The notes beneath the pieces were generated by a model. It ran no database searches. It worked only from the letters and a program-made list of their open reading frames with translations, and was not told the DNA's origin. A stretch of 64,000 nucleotides of DNA, from assembly GCF_012912005.1 (NCBI RefSeq), contig NZ_JABBEA010000003.1, forward strand, positions 62,001 through 126,000. The letters are read 5' to 3'. A program made the position numbers and the translations under genes. Shown piece by piece: positions 36,845 to 45,948 of this stretch. The stretch comes from Paenibacillus sp. SZ31. GTDB lineage: Bacteria > Bacillota > Bacilli > Paenibacillales > Paenibacillaceae. Numbering within the stretch: the first letter of the stretch is position 1; every line of letters begins with the position of its first letter.

Positions 36845-39800
36845 TTAATTCAATGTTCTAATACTTAGAACAGAAGACCAAACGCTCGTGTTCTGATCAT
36901 TTAATGCCCGAATACGATATTTGTGCAAACTGGAAGGTAGCAGATCGGAATGAACAAACGTTGCATCACTGACAACCGCCACAATTTGCCCATCTGCTTC
37001 AATTTCGTAAGACGAAGCTCCCACCACAGCATTCCATGTTAAGGTAACATTCGTTCTATCCGATGTTCCCTTTAGAAGTGCTGCAGGCAATTGAGTCGTT
37101 CCCGGTATAATCTCACTCCAAACACCCGTACCGGAAGCATTTTTGGCTCGAATTCGGAATGTATGCTCCGTATTCGGTGTAAGCCCGCTCTTCGTATAAG
37201 TAACTCCACTCACAGCGACCACTGTACCATCAATCTCAAGATCGTATCCTGTAGCTCCGGTAACTGCATTCCATTTCAGTGCAATAGCCACTGTTGTTGA
37301 TGAATTAATGATCAAACCTGTAACACCAGTAGGTAGCGTGGTTGATGACACAAGGGATGTCCACGCACTCAGATTGGTGTCGGTCAGAGCACGTATACGG
37401 TATTTATGAATCGTGCCGCCAAGTACTCCATTATGGACATACAAGAGATCACTCACAGTACCAACCACTGTGCCGTCTGCCTCAATCTCGTATTTTGCTG
37501 CACCAGCAACTTCATTCCACGTCAGCGTAACTGCCGTTTCTTCAGGTACAGCTTTCAGCATTGTTGGTACATTTAATTGGGTCGAGGCGGTTACGATCTC
37601 ACTCCAGCTACCAATGCCAGCAGCATTCTTCGCACGAATGCGGAAGGTATGATCCGTATTGGCTAGAAGACCACTTTTCGTATAAGCAGCCCCACTCACA
37701 GAAATCACAACACCGTCAATTTCCAAATCGTAAGCGGTAGCGCCTGTAGCAGGGCCCCATTTCATTGAAATAGCAACAGGTGTAGCTGTATTTAACATGA
37801 GACCGTTAACTGTTGCAGGGATAGTGCTTTGTGTCAGGATTGATGTCCACGCACTTGTATTGGTATCCGTCAACGCTCGAATACGATACTTATGGGCCGT
37901 TCCTGGCAACTGTTCTGTATGACTATAGCTAGGTTCTTCTACCGTTGCCACTACTACTCCATCAGCCTCAATCTCATACTTAGTCGCATCAGCAATAGCT
38001 GCCCAAGTTAAGTTGATCACAGTTTCTTCCGATGCTGCTTTTAGTACTGGTGTATTTAGGAGTGTCGTTCCATTGATGAGTTCGCTCCAAGCCCCTACAC
38101 CGGCAGCATTCTTCGAACGAATACGGAAAGTATGGTCTGTGTTCGCTGCAAGACCGCTCTTCGTATAAGCTACTCCCGTTACTGGGACAACCGTTCCATC
38201 GATCTCTAGATCATATCCCGTTGCTCCCGTCACTGCTGTCCATTTCAAGGCAATGGCTACGCTCGTAGCCGAGCTAAAAGTTAATCCTGTAACGGAGGCA
38301 GGGATGGTGCTCTGCGTCAAGATTGCTGTCCATGCACTCGTATTGGTCTCTGTCAACGCACGAATGCGATACTTATGGGCCGTTCCTGGCAGCAATGCTG
38401 CATGGCTATAGCTAGGCTCTTCTACCGTTGCTACCACTGCCCCGTCAGCCTCAATCTCATACTTGATTGCGTCAGCTACGTCAGCCCACGTCAAGTTAAC
38501 TGCAGTCTCTACTGATGTTGCTTTCAAGACAGGTGTGTTCAGCAGCGTTACTCCGCTGATCAGATCACTCCAAGCCCCTACACCAGCGGCATTTTTCGAA
38601 CGAACACGGAAGGTATGAGCTGTGTTCGCTGCAAGACCGCTCTTCGTATAAGCTACTCCCGTTACTGGGACAACCGTTCCATCAATCTCCAGATCATATC
38701 CCGTTGCACCTGTAACTGCTGTCCATTTTAATGCAATGGCTACGTTCGTAGCCGAGCTAACTGTTAATCCTGTAACGGAAGCAGGAATCGTGCTCTGCGT
38801 CAGGATTGCTGTCCACGCACTCGTATTGTTCTCGGTCAACGCACGAATGCGATACTTATGGGCTGTTCCTGGTAACAATGATGTATGGCTGTAGTCAGGT
38901 TCCTCTACTGTTGCCACTACTACTCCGTCCGCTTCAATCTCATACTTTGTTGCGTCTGCTACATCAGCCCACGTCAGGTTAACTGTATTTTCTTCTGATG
39001 TTGCTTTTAATATCGGTGTGTTCAACTGCGTTATTCCGCTGATTAGATCACTCCATGCTCCTACACCAGCGGCATTCTTTGAACGAATACGGAAAGTATG
39101 ATCTGTATTTGCTGCAAGACCACTCTTCGTGTAGGTTACTCCTGTTACAGGGACAATTGTTCCATCGATCTCGAGGTCATAACCTGTGGCTCCGGTTACT
39201 GCTGTCCATTTCAGAGTAATAGCTGCGTTGGTTGCTGCATTAATCACCAATCCATTAACAGAATCAGGCAACGTATTCTGTGATTTCACTGCCGACCATG
39301 CGCTAATGTTATTGTCACTTATAGCACGTACACGATACTTATGTGCCGTTCCAGGTTTGAGCCCCGTGTGCGTATAGATTAAATCTGATATATCTCCAAC
39401 GACAACACCATCCACCTCAACTTCATATGACGTTGCACCATCAACTGGTGACCAGATGAGAACAACTTCTTCTTGTGAAGGATTGGATTGAACTACAGGT
39501 GTACTCATCTGGGTGATTCCTGTAGTTACATCGCTCCAGCTTCCTGCACCACCAGCATTTTTAGGTCTGATTCTAAAGGTATACTCTGTATTGGCTGCAA
39601 GGCCAGTTTTGCTATATGTGGTGCCTGTTACAGCAACATTAGTGCCATCAATCTCCAAATCATATCCGGTAGCACCCTTTACAGCAGTCCAAGCTAGCGT
39701 TAATTTATTGAATGTGGCATCAGTAACCATCAACGCATCGGTACGGTCAGGTACTGTTAATTGACTCACCATTTTACTCCACGCACTCTCATTGTTAGCC

Positions 39801-40873
39801 GAGAAGGCTTTTAACACATAGGTATGCGTTGAATTCGCTTCAAGCCCTTCATGTACATAAGAAGTTACGTTTCCTAATTCAATTGGTGTGCCACCATCAA
39901 TCTGCAACTGGTAGCGATCTGCAGACTCAACCGCCATCCACTGAATCGTATTCTTTCCTTCCTCTGCCGTTACGGCCAAGACGGGTTTGGCAAGCAAGGT
40001 TGTTAATGCAGCCGGCTCACTCCACTCACTAGCCCCTAGTCGGTTAATTCCACGTACTCTATAGGTGTATGTAGTATTTGGTGTAAGTGAAGAACTTGTA
40101 TAATTAATTCCGTAAAAAGGCCCTTTTACCACGCCATTCTCTTCAATCTCATATTGGACAGCTTGTGGAGCAGCAGACCAATTGAGATTAATAGCTACAT
40201 CATTGGCATCAGTCATTAAATTAGTTGGAACAGCTGGAACCGTAGTAATAGGCTCTGTTGTCCCCGGCTCTTTTACAAAACTGAATGATTCTGCTTTCCG
40301 TATGTAATACGGATTCAGGTTGGATACAAAATCTACTACCGCTCCTGTATCTGCGTTAATTACGAGACTTAGCTGTGTTGCCTCGTAGCTTTGCACATAT
40401 CTTGGCGTAGTCATTCCAAACTCATCAACAGTGGAATTTTTCCATACTCCAACATTGGTTCCGGATTGTCTGTATTCCATAGTCGTGTAATACTCCCATA
40501 CCTCAGCAAAGTCGACGATAAAAGCATTGGTAACTTTGCCGGTATACGTAGATGTGTAGGAGCCAAATGAAATCTTGGTTATGTCTCCAACTGCCCCATT
40601 GATCGATTGACTTCTCCTAAAAGAATATCCTGATGTTGAAATCTCGTATGATCTCGCCCAACTCAGATTAACTGATTTTTGATTTACCTGTAGTTGGCCG
40701 TTGTTGTTAGTCAACACATATTGGTAATCATTACTTGATGAGACTATCCCACTTCCTACCGCTGCATGTGCCCGGTTCCCCCCGTACACGCCAAACTGTC
40801 CGAATACCAGCATGAATACTAGTAGACGGACAGTCCATAAGTAAAATCTGTTTTTTCTTTTTCCTGCGACCAC
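36845..40873 (-). CDS. Secreted giant fibronectin type III repeat protein
   Basis: 1342 residues. A signal peptide (YLWTVRLLVFMLVFGQFGVYG...RAHA) is followed by an about 170-residue unrecognised N-domain and then 14 Fn3 modules in line. They alternate in two types: odd modules contain ATGYDLEIDG and end SKNAAGVGAWSD, even modules contain KYEIEADG and end IRALTENNTSAW. The pair repeats about every 170 residues and several pairs are nearly identical. No SLH, LPXTG or enzyme domain is seen. The start is GTG 40871-40873, 6 bases after AAGGGGAG. It probably acts as an extracellular adhesin or scaffold; no homologous function is known to me. Confidence 0.85.
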   Translation of the reverse strand: MVAGKRKNRFYLWTVRLLVFMLVFGQFGVYGGNRAHAAVGSGIVSSSNDYQYVLTNNNGQLQVNQKSVNLSWARSYEISTSGYSFRRSQSINGAVGDITKISFGSYTSTYTGKVTNAFIVDFAEVWEYYTTMEYRQSGTNVGVWKNSTVDEFGMTTPRYVQSYEATQLSLVINADTGAVVDFVSNLNPYYIRKAESFSFVKEPGTTEPITTVPAVPTNLMTDANDVAINLNWSAAPQAVQYEIEENGVVKGPFYGINYTSSSLTPNTTYTYRVRGINRLGASEWSEPAALTTLLAKPVLAVTAEEGKNTIQWMAVESADRYQLQIDGGTPIELGNVTSYVHEGLEANSTHTYVLKAFSANNESAWSKMVSQLTVPDRTDALMVTDATFNKLTLAWTAVKGATGYDLEIDGTNVAVTGTTYSKTGLAANTEYTFRIRPKNAGGAGSWSDVTTGITQMSTPVVQSNPSQEEVVLIWSPVDGATSYEVEVDGVVVGDISDLIYTHTGLKPGTAHKYRVRAISDNNISAWSAVKSQNTLPDSVNGLVINAATNAAITLKWTAVTGATGYDLEIDGTIVPVTGVTYTKSGLAANTDHTFRIRSKNAAGVGAWSDLISGITQLNTPILKATSEENTVNLTWADVADATKYEIEADGVVVATVEEPDYSHTSLLPGTAHKYRIRALTENNTSAWTAILTQSTIPASVTGLTVSSATNVAIALKWTAVTGATGYDLEIDGTVVPVTGVAYTKSGLAANTAHTFRVRSKNAAGVGAWSDLISGVTLLNTPVLKATSVETAVNLTWADVADAIKYEIEADGAVVATVEEPSYSHAALLPGTAHKYRIRALTETNTSAWTAILTQSTIPASVTGLTFSSATSVAIALKWTAVTGATGYDLEIDGTVVPVTGVAYTKSGLAANTDHTFRIRSKNAAGVGAWSELINGTTLLNTPVLKAASEETVINLTWAAIADATKYEIEADGVVVATVEEPSYSHTEQLPGTAHKYRIRALTDTNTSAWTSILTQSTIPATVNGLMLNTATPVAISMKWGPATGATAYDLEIDGVVISVSGAAYTKSGLLANTDHTFRIRAKNAAGIGSWSEIVTASTQLNVPTMLKAVPEETAVTLTWNEVAGAAKYEIEADGTVVGTVSDLLYVHNGVLGGTIHKYRIRALTDTNLSAWTSLVSSTTLPTGVTGLIINSSTTVAIALKWNAVTGATGYDLEIDGTVVAVSGVTYTKSGLTPNTEHTFRIRAKNASGTGVWSEIIPGTTQLPAALLKGTSDRTNVTLTWNAVVGASSYEIEADGQIVAVVSDATFVHSDLLPSSLHKYRIRALNDQNTSVWSSVLSIRTLN

Positions 40874-41178
40874 TTCTGTTCTCCCCTTCAAAAGATATGA
40901 TGTGCCACTCCCCGTGGTGAACGGCAAAACTATCTATTCTGCGCGAGAAAACCAATTCCTCTTTTTTACATGTAAAAATTTTCTTATAACGCTTTCATTC
41001 ATCATTTCTTCAAACAACTATACTTCAAACGGTATAAATGGAATGGAGACAATCACAATTATAACAATGATTAATAAAGGAACATATTTTCCTGTCTACT
41101 ATTAATCATAATGTATAGATTCCCCGCCTAGAGTGTCTGAAGATTACTGGACAGTCATTTATTATTTGGATTCACCTC
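40874..41178. other. AT-rich gap between comFC and the Fn3 gene
   Basis: No gene, and no terminator seen after comFC. A TATAAT on the minus strand near 41057-41062 could belong to a promoter for the Fn3 gene, but its -35 box is poor. Confidence 0.3.
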
Positions 41179-42075
41179 CTAAGATCTTGCCAGTGTCAGT
41201 GTGTATATCTCGAACGGAATCTCCATGGAGAAGCCAGCATTTAGGATAACCCGCCCACAAGCGTCCAAGGTGCTACCTGTTGTGTATATATCATCGATTA
41301 GCAGTATCTGTATCGGTTCGGCATATGACATGCCCTTTCGTGTTGGAAGATGAGATCCCCTGTATAGCTCTTCAATTAATTGCATACCATCCGGGTTGAT
41401 GGTGAAAGCATTCTTCATCGTTTCGATACGCTCACCGCGTGATTTGAAGCTTTGTTTGGTCGTGTTGATCTGGCGCTGCAACAGATCAACGATGGGTAGG
41501 CGGCAGGCGGTGGCGAGCCCAGCAGCCAGCCGCTCCGCCTGATTGAAGCCACGTTCGGCCAGGCGCTCGCTGCTCACCGGAACATAGGTGACCGCGTCAG
41601 GCCACCATTGCGGCTTCATTTGTTGAGCAGGTGTGGCGGGACGAGCCACGGGGGCTGGGGGTTCTTTTGCCAAAGCAGAATTCTGTTCATCGCTCATCGC
41701 TTGAAAGGCTTGAATCAACAGCGCGATTAAGAGCGGCGCGTATCGTTCATGGCCTCTGAATTTGTACATGCCAATCCACTCTTTCATAAGAGCGTTGTAC
41801 TGTACGGCGCTGCGGTTGAGGATAAAAGAACGGTTTTGCATGTGTGGACGAGCACAGTCCGGGCATCCGACACCCCGACCACAACGCAGGCAGCGGATGG
41901 AGCGGATCCATGGAATCTGCTTCACACAACGTGGGCATATGCCCGGATAGATTGGAGACAGGATCGCTCGAGTGCCGCATGTCAGACAAGTCGCTCCCGG
42001 TGGGGCGAGCAGGTGATGAAGACGCCCGGTCAGGTGCTGCGCATAATCGGTTAAGTTACTGAGCCAGTTGAACAT
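41179..42075 (-). CDS. comFC: Phosphoribosyltransferase-like competence protein ComFC
   Basis: 298 residues. The N-terminal zinc ribbon (CLTCGTRA...CPRCVK, CLRCGRGVGCPDC) is followed by a PRTase fold with ILLIDDIYTTGST as the PRPP loop. ComFC/GntX-like proteins are needed for uptake of transforming DNA; the PRTase chemistry is unsolved. An insertion of about 30 residues rich in Pro and Ala (residues 130-165) is not usual. The start is ATG 42073-42075 with GGAGG upstream; the longer frame is not supported. comFB is not present between comFA and comFC. Confidence 0.9.
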   Translation of the reverse strand: MFNWLSNLTDYAQHLTGRLHHLLAPPGATCLTCGTRAILSPIYPGICPRCVKQIPWIRSIRCLRCGRGVGCPDCARPHMQNRSFILNRSAVQYNALMKEWIGMYKFRGHERYAPLLIALLIQAFQAMSDEQNSALAKEPPAPVARPATPAQQMKPQWWPDAVTYVPVSSERLAERGFNQAERLAAGLATACRLPIVDLLQRQINTTKQSFKSRGERIETMKNAFTINPDGMQLIEELYRGSHLPTRKGMSYAEPIQILLIDDIYTTGSTLDACGRVILNAGFSMEIPFEIYTLTLARS

Positions 42076-42141
42076 GGATGAACAAACCTCCAGTCTTGGG
42101 AATGTAATGTGAAGTGTGGATACGAACATGGCAGATGGCAA

Positions 42142-44031
42142 TTAGGTTTGGGATGGTGGATGCAGGTAGCCTTTGCGACGAGCGATGGTGTTCATTTTCC
42201 GAATCTGGGCAACGGCCTTCACCTGTGAGCGCGTCCGACGAGACGATGCAAAAACCACTCTACCCGCCGGGTCATCCATGGAACGCCCTGCTCTGCCCGC
42301 CATCTGAACAAGTGAAGCTTCATCAAAGAGACCATTGTCTGCATCCAATATAAAGACATCGCTACGCGGAATGGTTACGCCACGCTCCAGAATCGTTGTC
42401 GTTACGAGCAAACGAATTGTGCGTTCACGAAAGGCTATAACTTTGCTAGCGCGATCAGGATCCTGAGATGAAGTTCCTTCGATATGGATTCCGGGAAAGG
42501 TACGACGCATCAGGTTAACAAACGCCTCAATCTGGGCAATACGTGTCACAAAAACAAATACCTGGGCGTCACGCTTCAGTGAAATTTGGATGTTATTTTT
42601 AATTACAGTTGGCAATTGCCGTCTTTGAATACACTGGGTCACTGTAACCATCTTGATCAATCTTGGCACGGGCAAAGGATGACGGTGGAAACGTACTGGA
42701 ACTTTGGCATGAGTGAGTTTTCCCTGCGCTGCTTCCCTCTGTAGCCGAGCTGGCGGTGTAGCAGACAGATAGACGAAATTCCCCTCCGGTTTGCAGGAAG
42801 ATGACGCGGCATGAGCGAGCATTGGATCGTTGTGATATGGGAAAGCATCCAGTTCATCGATAATGACGAGATCAAATCCCTGGTGAAAACGCATCAGTTG
42901 ATGTGTGGTCGCGAGCGTGAGCTGAGCGTCTTTCCAGCGTTCGTCACTGCCTCCGTAAAGGGTAGCGAGTGAGGTGTCCGGAAAAGCTTTAGCTAGACGC
43001 GGAGCTAGTTCCAGCACCACATCCCTGCGCGGCGTAGCGACCAGTGCTCGTCCACCGCGGTCCAATGTATGTTGGAGTAGAGGGAATATCATCTCGGTCT
43101 TGCCGGCCCCGGTCACGGCCCACAGCAAGAACCGCCCCGGCCCATCCCCTGCGGGCGGCCGGGCCAAAAACGCTAGCGCCGCGGTTGCTGCCGCGCTCTG
43201 CGCTGCGCTAAGCCCCCACCGGGCGAGCTCGCCGCCGGTGGGGGCCAAGGCCGTACCACGCGGTGCTTCGCCGCGTCGTGGCACGGCCCCTTGCGCTGCA
43301 CTGCGTAGCAGCAGCGCACAGGCACGGCTGCGCCCCAACGCGAGGCAGGCCTCGCAGTAGGCGCACGCCGCCAGGCCGCAGGCAGCGCAGGGCACGCGCT
43401 GCCTGGCTTCGCTGCCACAACGGTGGCAGCGGGGCGCGCTCCGCGCGCGTCCAAGCCACGCGTGCCGACGGCGCGTGGCAGGCCCTTCGAGGGCGGCTGT
43501 GATACTCAGCCGCCCGTGCAAGCGCGCGAGCTGCGCAGCCGCGCGCCACTCCCTTGGCGGCTGGGCGGTATCCGCCAGCAACGCCTCCGCCTCGGCCGCC
43601 AGCAGTTGGCGGCCGCTGATCCGCTCAGCCAGCAGGGCAGCGTCCCGCTCCAGCTGAGCCCACTGCCCGGCGGGATACGGATCGGGCATCCCGCCTACCT
43701 GAATGCCACGCAAAGCAGCGCTCCCTGCTTTGCCCGCTATACCTTTTCTCGCCTCAACTTCCCCCGAGGCCAGTTCATATACATCCAGCTTCCGCACAAG
43801 ATAGCTATGCCATTCGCGCTCGCCCCACTGATCCATGCCTCGCTCCGTATCAAAATGTTCAACCAACCAAGATGCCTGACTTAACGGCAACCCCTGATCT
43901 AACAGCAACCAGCGCAGCACATGTCGCCCACTTCTACCCTCGAGCCACCAAGCCACATCCACTCGAATATCGAGGGACAAGACCATGCTCCACCCTTCAC
44001 CTACACGGCACACATATAAAGCAACCTTCAT
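42142..44031 (-). CDS. comFA: Competence helicase ComFA
   Basis: 629 residues. A cysteine cluster near residues 200-235 (CHRCG, CAACG, CAYCEAC) is the zinc finger of ComFA. Walker A AVTGAGKTEMIFP, the DEAD-box IIDELDAFPYHNDPM, motif III YLSATPP and motif VI QMAGRAGRS are intact. It is a membrane-associated ATPase thought to pull transforming single-stranded DNA inward. The stretch 43100-43760, coding the alanine/arginine-rich domain and zinc finger, is strikingly GC-rich. The start is ATG 44029-44031 after GGGGGGAG; the longer frame runs through a hairpin and is rejected. Confidence 0.92.
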   Translation of the reverse strand: MKVALYVCRVGEGWSMVLSLDIRVDVAWWLEGRSGRHVLRWLLLDQGLPLSQASWLVEHFDTERGMDQWGEREWHSYLVRKLDVYELASGEVEARKGIAGKAGSAALRGIQVGGMPDPYPAGQWAQLERDAALLAERISGRQLLAAEAEALLADTAQPPREWRAAAQLARLHGRLSITAALEGPATRRRHAWLGRARSAPRCHRCGSEARQRVPCAACGLAACAYCEACLALGRSRACALLLRSAAQGAVPRRGEAPRGTALAPTGGELARWGLSAAQSAAATAALAFLARPPAGDGPGRFLLWAVTGAGKTEMIFPLLQHTLDRGGRALVATPRRDVVLELAPRLAKAFPDTSLATLYGGSDERWKDAQLTLATTHQLMRFHQGFDLVIIDELDAFPYHNDPMLAHAASSSCKPEGNFVYLSATPPARLQREAAQGKLTHAKVPVRFHRHPLPVPRLIKMVTVTQCIQRRQLPTVIKNNIQISLKRDAQVFVFVTRIAQIEAFVNLMRRTFPGIHIEGTSSQDPDRASKVIAFRERTIRLLVTTTILERGVTIPRSDVFILDADNGLFDEASLVQMAGRAGRSMDDPAGRVVFASSRRTRSQVKAVAQIRKMNTIARRKGYLHPPSQT

Positions 44032-44064
44032 ATACGCTCCCCCCATCCTAATTTCTCTGAACGC

Positions 44065-44109
44065 AAAAAAAGCACATGCCAACCCGGCTGTTCGCCGGAG
44101 CATGTGCTT
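44065..44109 (-). terminator. Terminator-like hairpin in the comFA leader
   Basis: AAGCACATGC pairs across 44070-44109 with an inner CCGGC/GCCGG stem, followed by TTTTTTT on the minus strand, 34 bases before the comFA ATG. No gene ends here, so it may be an attenuator or the end of a small RNA. Confidence 0.75.
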
Positions 44110-44150
44110 CATGTCCATATTCAATCTTCTTATGATGAATCTATTTATTT

Positions 44151-44179
44151 ACTATACCAATTGAATCTCTACATCACAA
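44151..44179 (-). promoter_or_regulatory. Possible promoter upstream of comFA
   Basis: TTGTGA (44174-44179), 17 bases, TATAGT (44151-44156). It would start a transcript of about 75-80 bases that ends at the hairpin, or continue into comFA. The rest of the gap (44180-44400) has nothing recognised. Confidence 0.4.
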
Positions 44180-44401
44180 GGTTAGTCAAACGACATTATC
44201 CATCATACAATTCTGCTAATAACCAGAATCTTTCTTTAAAAGAGCGAAACTTTTTCCAATCTGTATCGTCTATACTTTTAAATTAAGATTTCTGACTTCG
44301 AAAATCTTATTTCTGTGATCAAGAACTCACCGCACCCAGACAATAACCATAGATTGCATAAAAACCCATTTTTAATTTAAAAGCAGACTTGGCTACAATT
44401 A

Positions 44402-44437
44402 CAAAAAAAGACTACAGCTTCTGCTGTAATCTTTTCA
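44402..44437 (-). terminator. Terminator of the small membrane protein gene
   Basis: AGATTACAGC-AGAA-GCTGTAGTCT followed by TTTTTTTG on the minus strand. Confidence 0.85.
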
Positions 44438-44484
44438 CTGTAGATCTGCGAAATGATAATCTCATTTCCCGTTCACATGATGAT

Positions 44485-44862
44485 TTATTGCTCTGACTCG
44501 CGCAAATCAATCAGTCGAAAAGTGTGATCGGTCTGCGCTACCTGTTCAATATCAGTAGGGACAGCAGGCAGATAGGATGTCTCCAATCCTTGCCTTCGCA
44601 TAAGCTTTTCAATAATCGTAATCGTTTCCGCTTCTGTACGATCAGCGACAACTGTTAATCTGAAGCTCTTTCCACGGTATAACAATTCCCGGCAAAGTTC
44701 TCTTACAATGCCTTCGATCCGCCCTGCCTGATTGGAAGGGATGAGCAAAATCTGCTCGAAACCGTCAGGTTCCGGACGGGAAAGATGGCGCTGGTGCATG
44801 GCATGAACGGCCATTGCCGCCAGGAAGTATATGAGCAGAATCATAGTCAGATGAGCAACCAT
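44485..44862 (-). CDS. Small single-pass membrane protein, unknown
   Basis: 125 residues. One transmembrane helix at the N terminus (MILLIYFLAAMAVHA), then a cytosolic domain of about 90 residues (FEQILLIPSNQAGRIEGIVRELCRELLYRG...). I do not recognise the family. The start is ATG 44860-44862, 10 bases after GAGGAGG; an upstream cysteine-rich extension of the open frame is probably not translated. It lies alone between degU and comFA with its own terminator, where B. subtilis has yviA. Confidence 0.72.
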   Translation of the reverse strand: MVAHLTMILLIYFLAAMAVHAMHQRHLSRPEPDGFEQILLIPSNQAGRIEGIVRELCRELLYRGKSFRLTVVADRTEAETITIIEKLMRRQGLETSYLPAVPTDIEQVAQTDHTFRLIDLRESEQ

Positions 44863-45218
44863 GGCAACTGCACCTCCTCGGAAGGTCATGCTCACCCATG
44901 GCGAACATCCCTGTATACAACAAGTATATGCTGTACTTCCTGAAGGGTTACACTTGCATTTCCCATCACTCATATTCCATTCTGATCGACACCGGACGAA
45001 GAAAGACAGGCCAGGTCATTCATTCACGCCTAAGCTTGAACATATGTTCCGCACAACTTTACACTTTGCTCATTTGCAGTGATAAAGTCCATTAACCCGC
45101 AGACCAATCCAACATTCTGGAAAGGGCGCGAGTGAACACCAATCTATATTTCATCAAGGTTGAACCAACCAATGGACTGACTTACGATATAAATGCTGCT
45201 TTATAAAGAAATAGGCTA
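44863..45218. other. Gap between degU and the small membrane protein gene
   Basis: No gene and no clear terminator for degU were found. The 111-base 5' extension of the small gene's frame lies here, and its composition (Cys/Gly-rich) gives no sign of coding. Confidence 0.3.
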
Positions 45219-45944
45219 TTAGAGCGTAACCCAACCATATTTGATCGAATTGATAACAGCTTGTGTACGGTCGTCCACTTCCATCTTTTGCAGAATACTG
45301 CTGACATGGTTTTTTACTGTTTTTTCACTGATGAACAGGAATTCACCAATCATCTTATTGCTCTTACCTTCTGCCATCAAACGCAGTACTTCAGCCTCAC
45401 GACGTGTGAGCGGGTTATTGTCGCCAGCGACAAATTTAACACCTGCTTCCTTCGAAGCTCCTTCACTCATTGCCCCTGTTTCATTAAGATACGTCATACG
45501 ACGCAGCTGCATGATCAGTTTGCCTGTTACTTTCGGATGAATGAACGCATGTCCTTCATGCACGGAACGAATCGCATTGATCAGAGACTCGGCCTCCATA
45601 TCCTTCAGCAAGTACCCGTTAGCCCCTTTACGAAGCGTCTCAAATACATAACTTTCATCATCATGAATGGACAGGATAATCACTTTGACATCAGGGAACA
45701 GCTCACGCAATTTCTCCGTTGCCTCAACCCCGTTTTCGATCGGCATGTTAATGTCCATCAAAACGATATCAGGTTTATCCTGATTGCAGAATTCGAGCAC
45801 TTGAATACCATCGCCGCATTCGCCGATGACCTCAATGTCGTCCTCCATATTTAAAATGCGTTTCAGTCCCTCACGGAACAGCTGATGATCATCAGCCAAA
45901 AGAACTTTAATCGATGCTTTACCAGTATCACGGTTTTCCATCAT
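45219..45944 (-). CDS. degU: Two-component response regulator DegU
   Basis: 241 residues. The receiver domain has Asp64 as the phospho-acceptor (IVLMDINMP), with the acidic pair ADDH and the lysine in LLKD. The LuxR-type DNA-binding domain is [42 protein letters not shown]. DegU controls exoenzymes, biofilm and motility. The gap to degS is 4 bases, so the pair is co-transcribed. Both ATG codons at the start are possible (GGAG about 10 bases upstream). Confidence 0.95.
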   Translation of the reverse strand: MMENRDTGKASIKVLLADDHQLFREGLKRILNMEDDIEVIGECGDGIQVLEFCNQDKPDIVLMDINMPIENGVEATEKLRELFPDVKVIILSIHDDESYVFETLRKGANGYLLKDMEAESLINAIRSVHEGHAFIHPKVTGKLIMQLRRMTYLNETGAMSEGASKEAGVKFVAGDNNPLTRREAEVLRLMAEGKSNKMIGEFLFISEKTVKNHVSSILQKMEVDDRTQAVINSIKYGWVTL

Positions 45945-45948
45945 CCTG

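Noticed and set aside
36845-40873. Regularly spaced DNA repeats that could suggest a CRISPR array
   Set aside because: Unit is about 510 bases, in frame and coding Fn3 modules; no 25-40 base repeats with unique spacers.
40874-40927. Longer N terminus of the Fn3 protein from TTG 40925
   Set aside because: The ribosome site AAGGGGAG lies inside it and directs the GTG at 40871-40873, which leads straight into a signal peptide.
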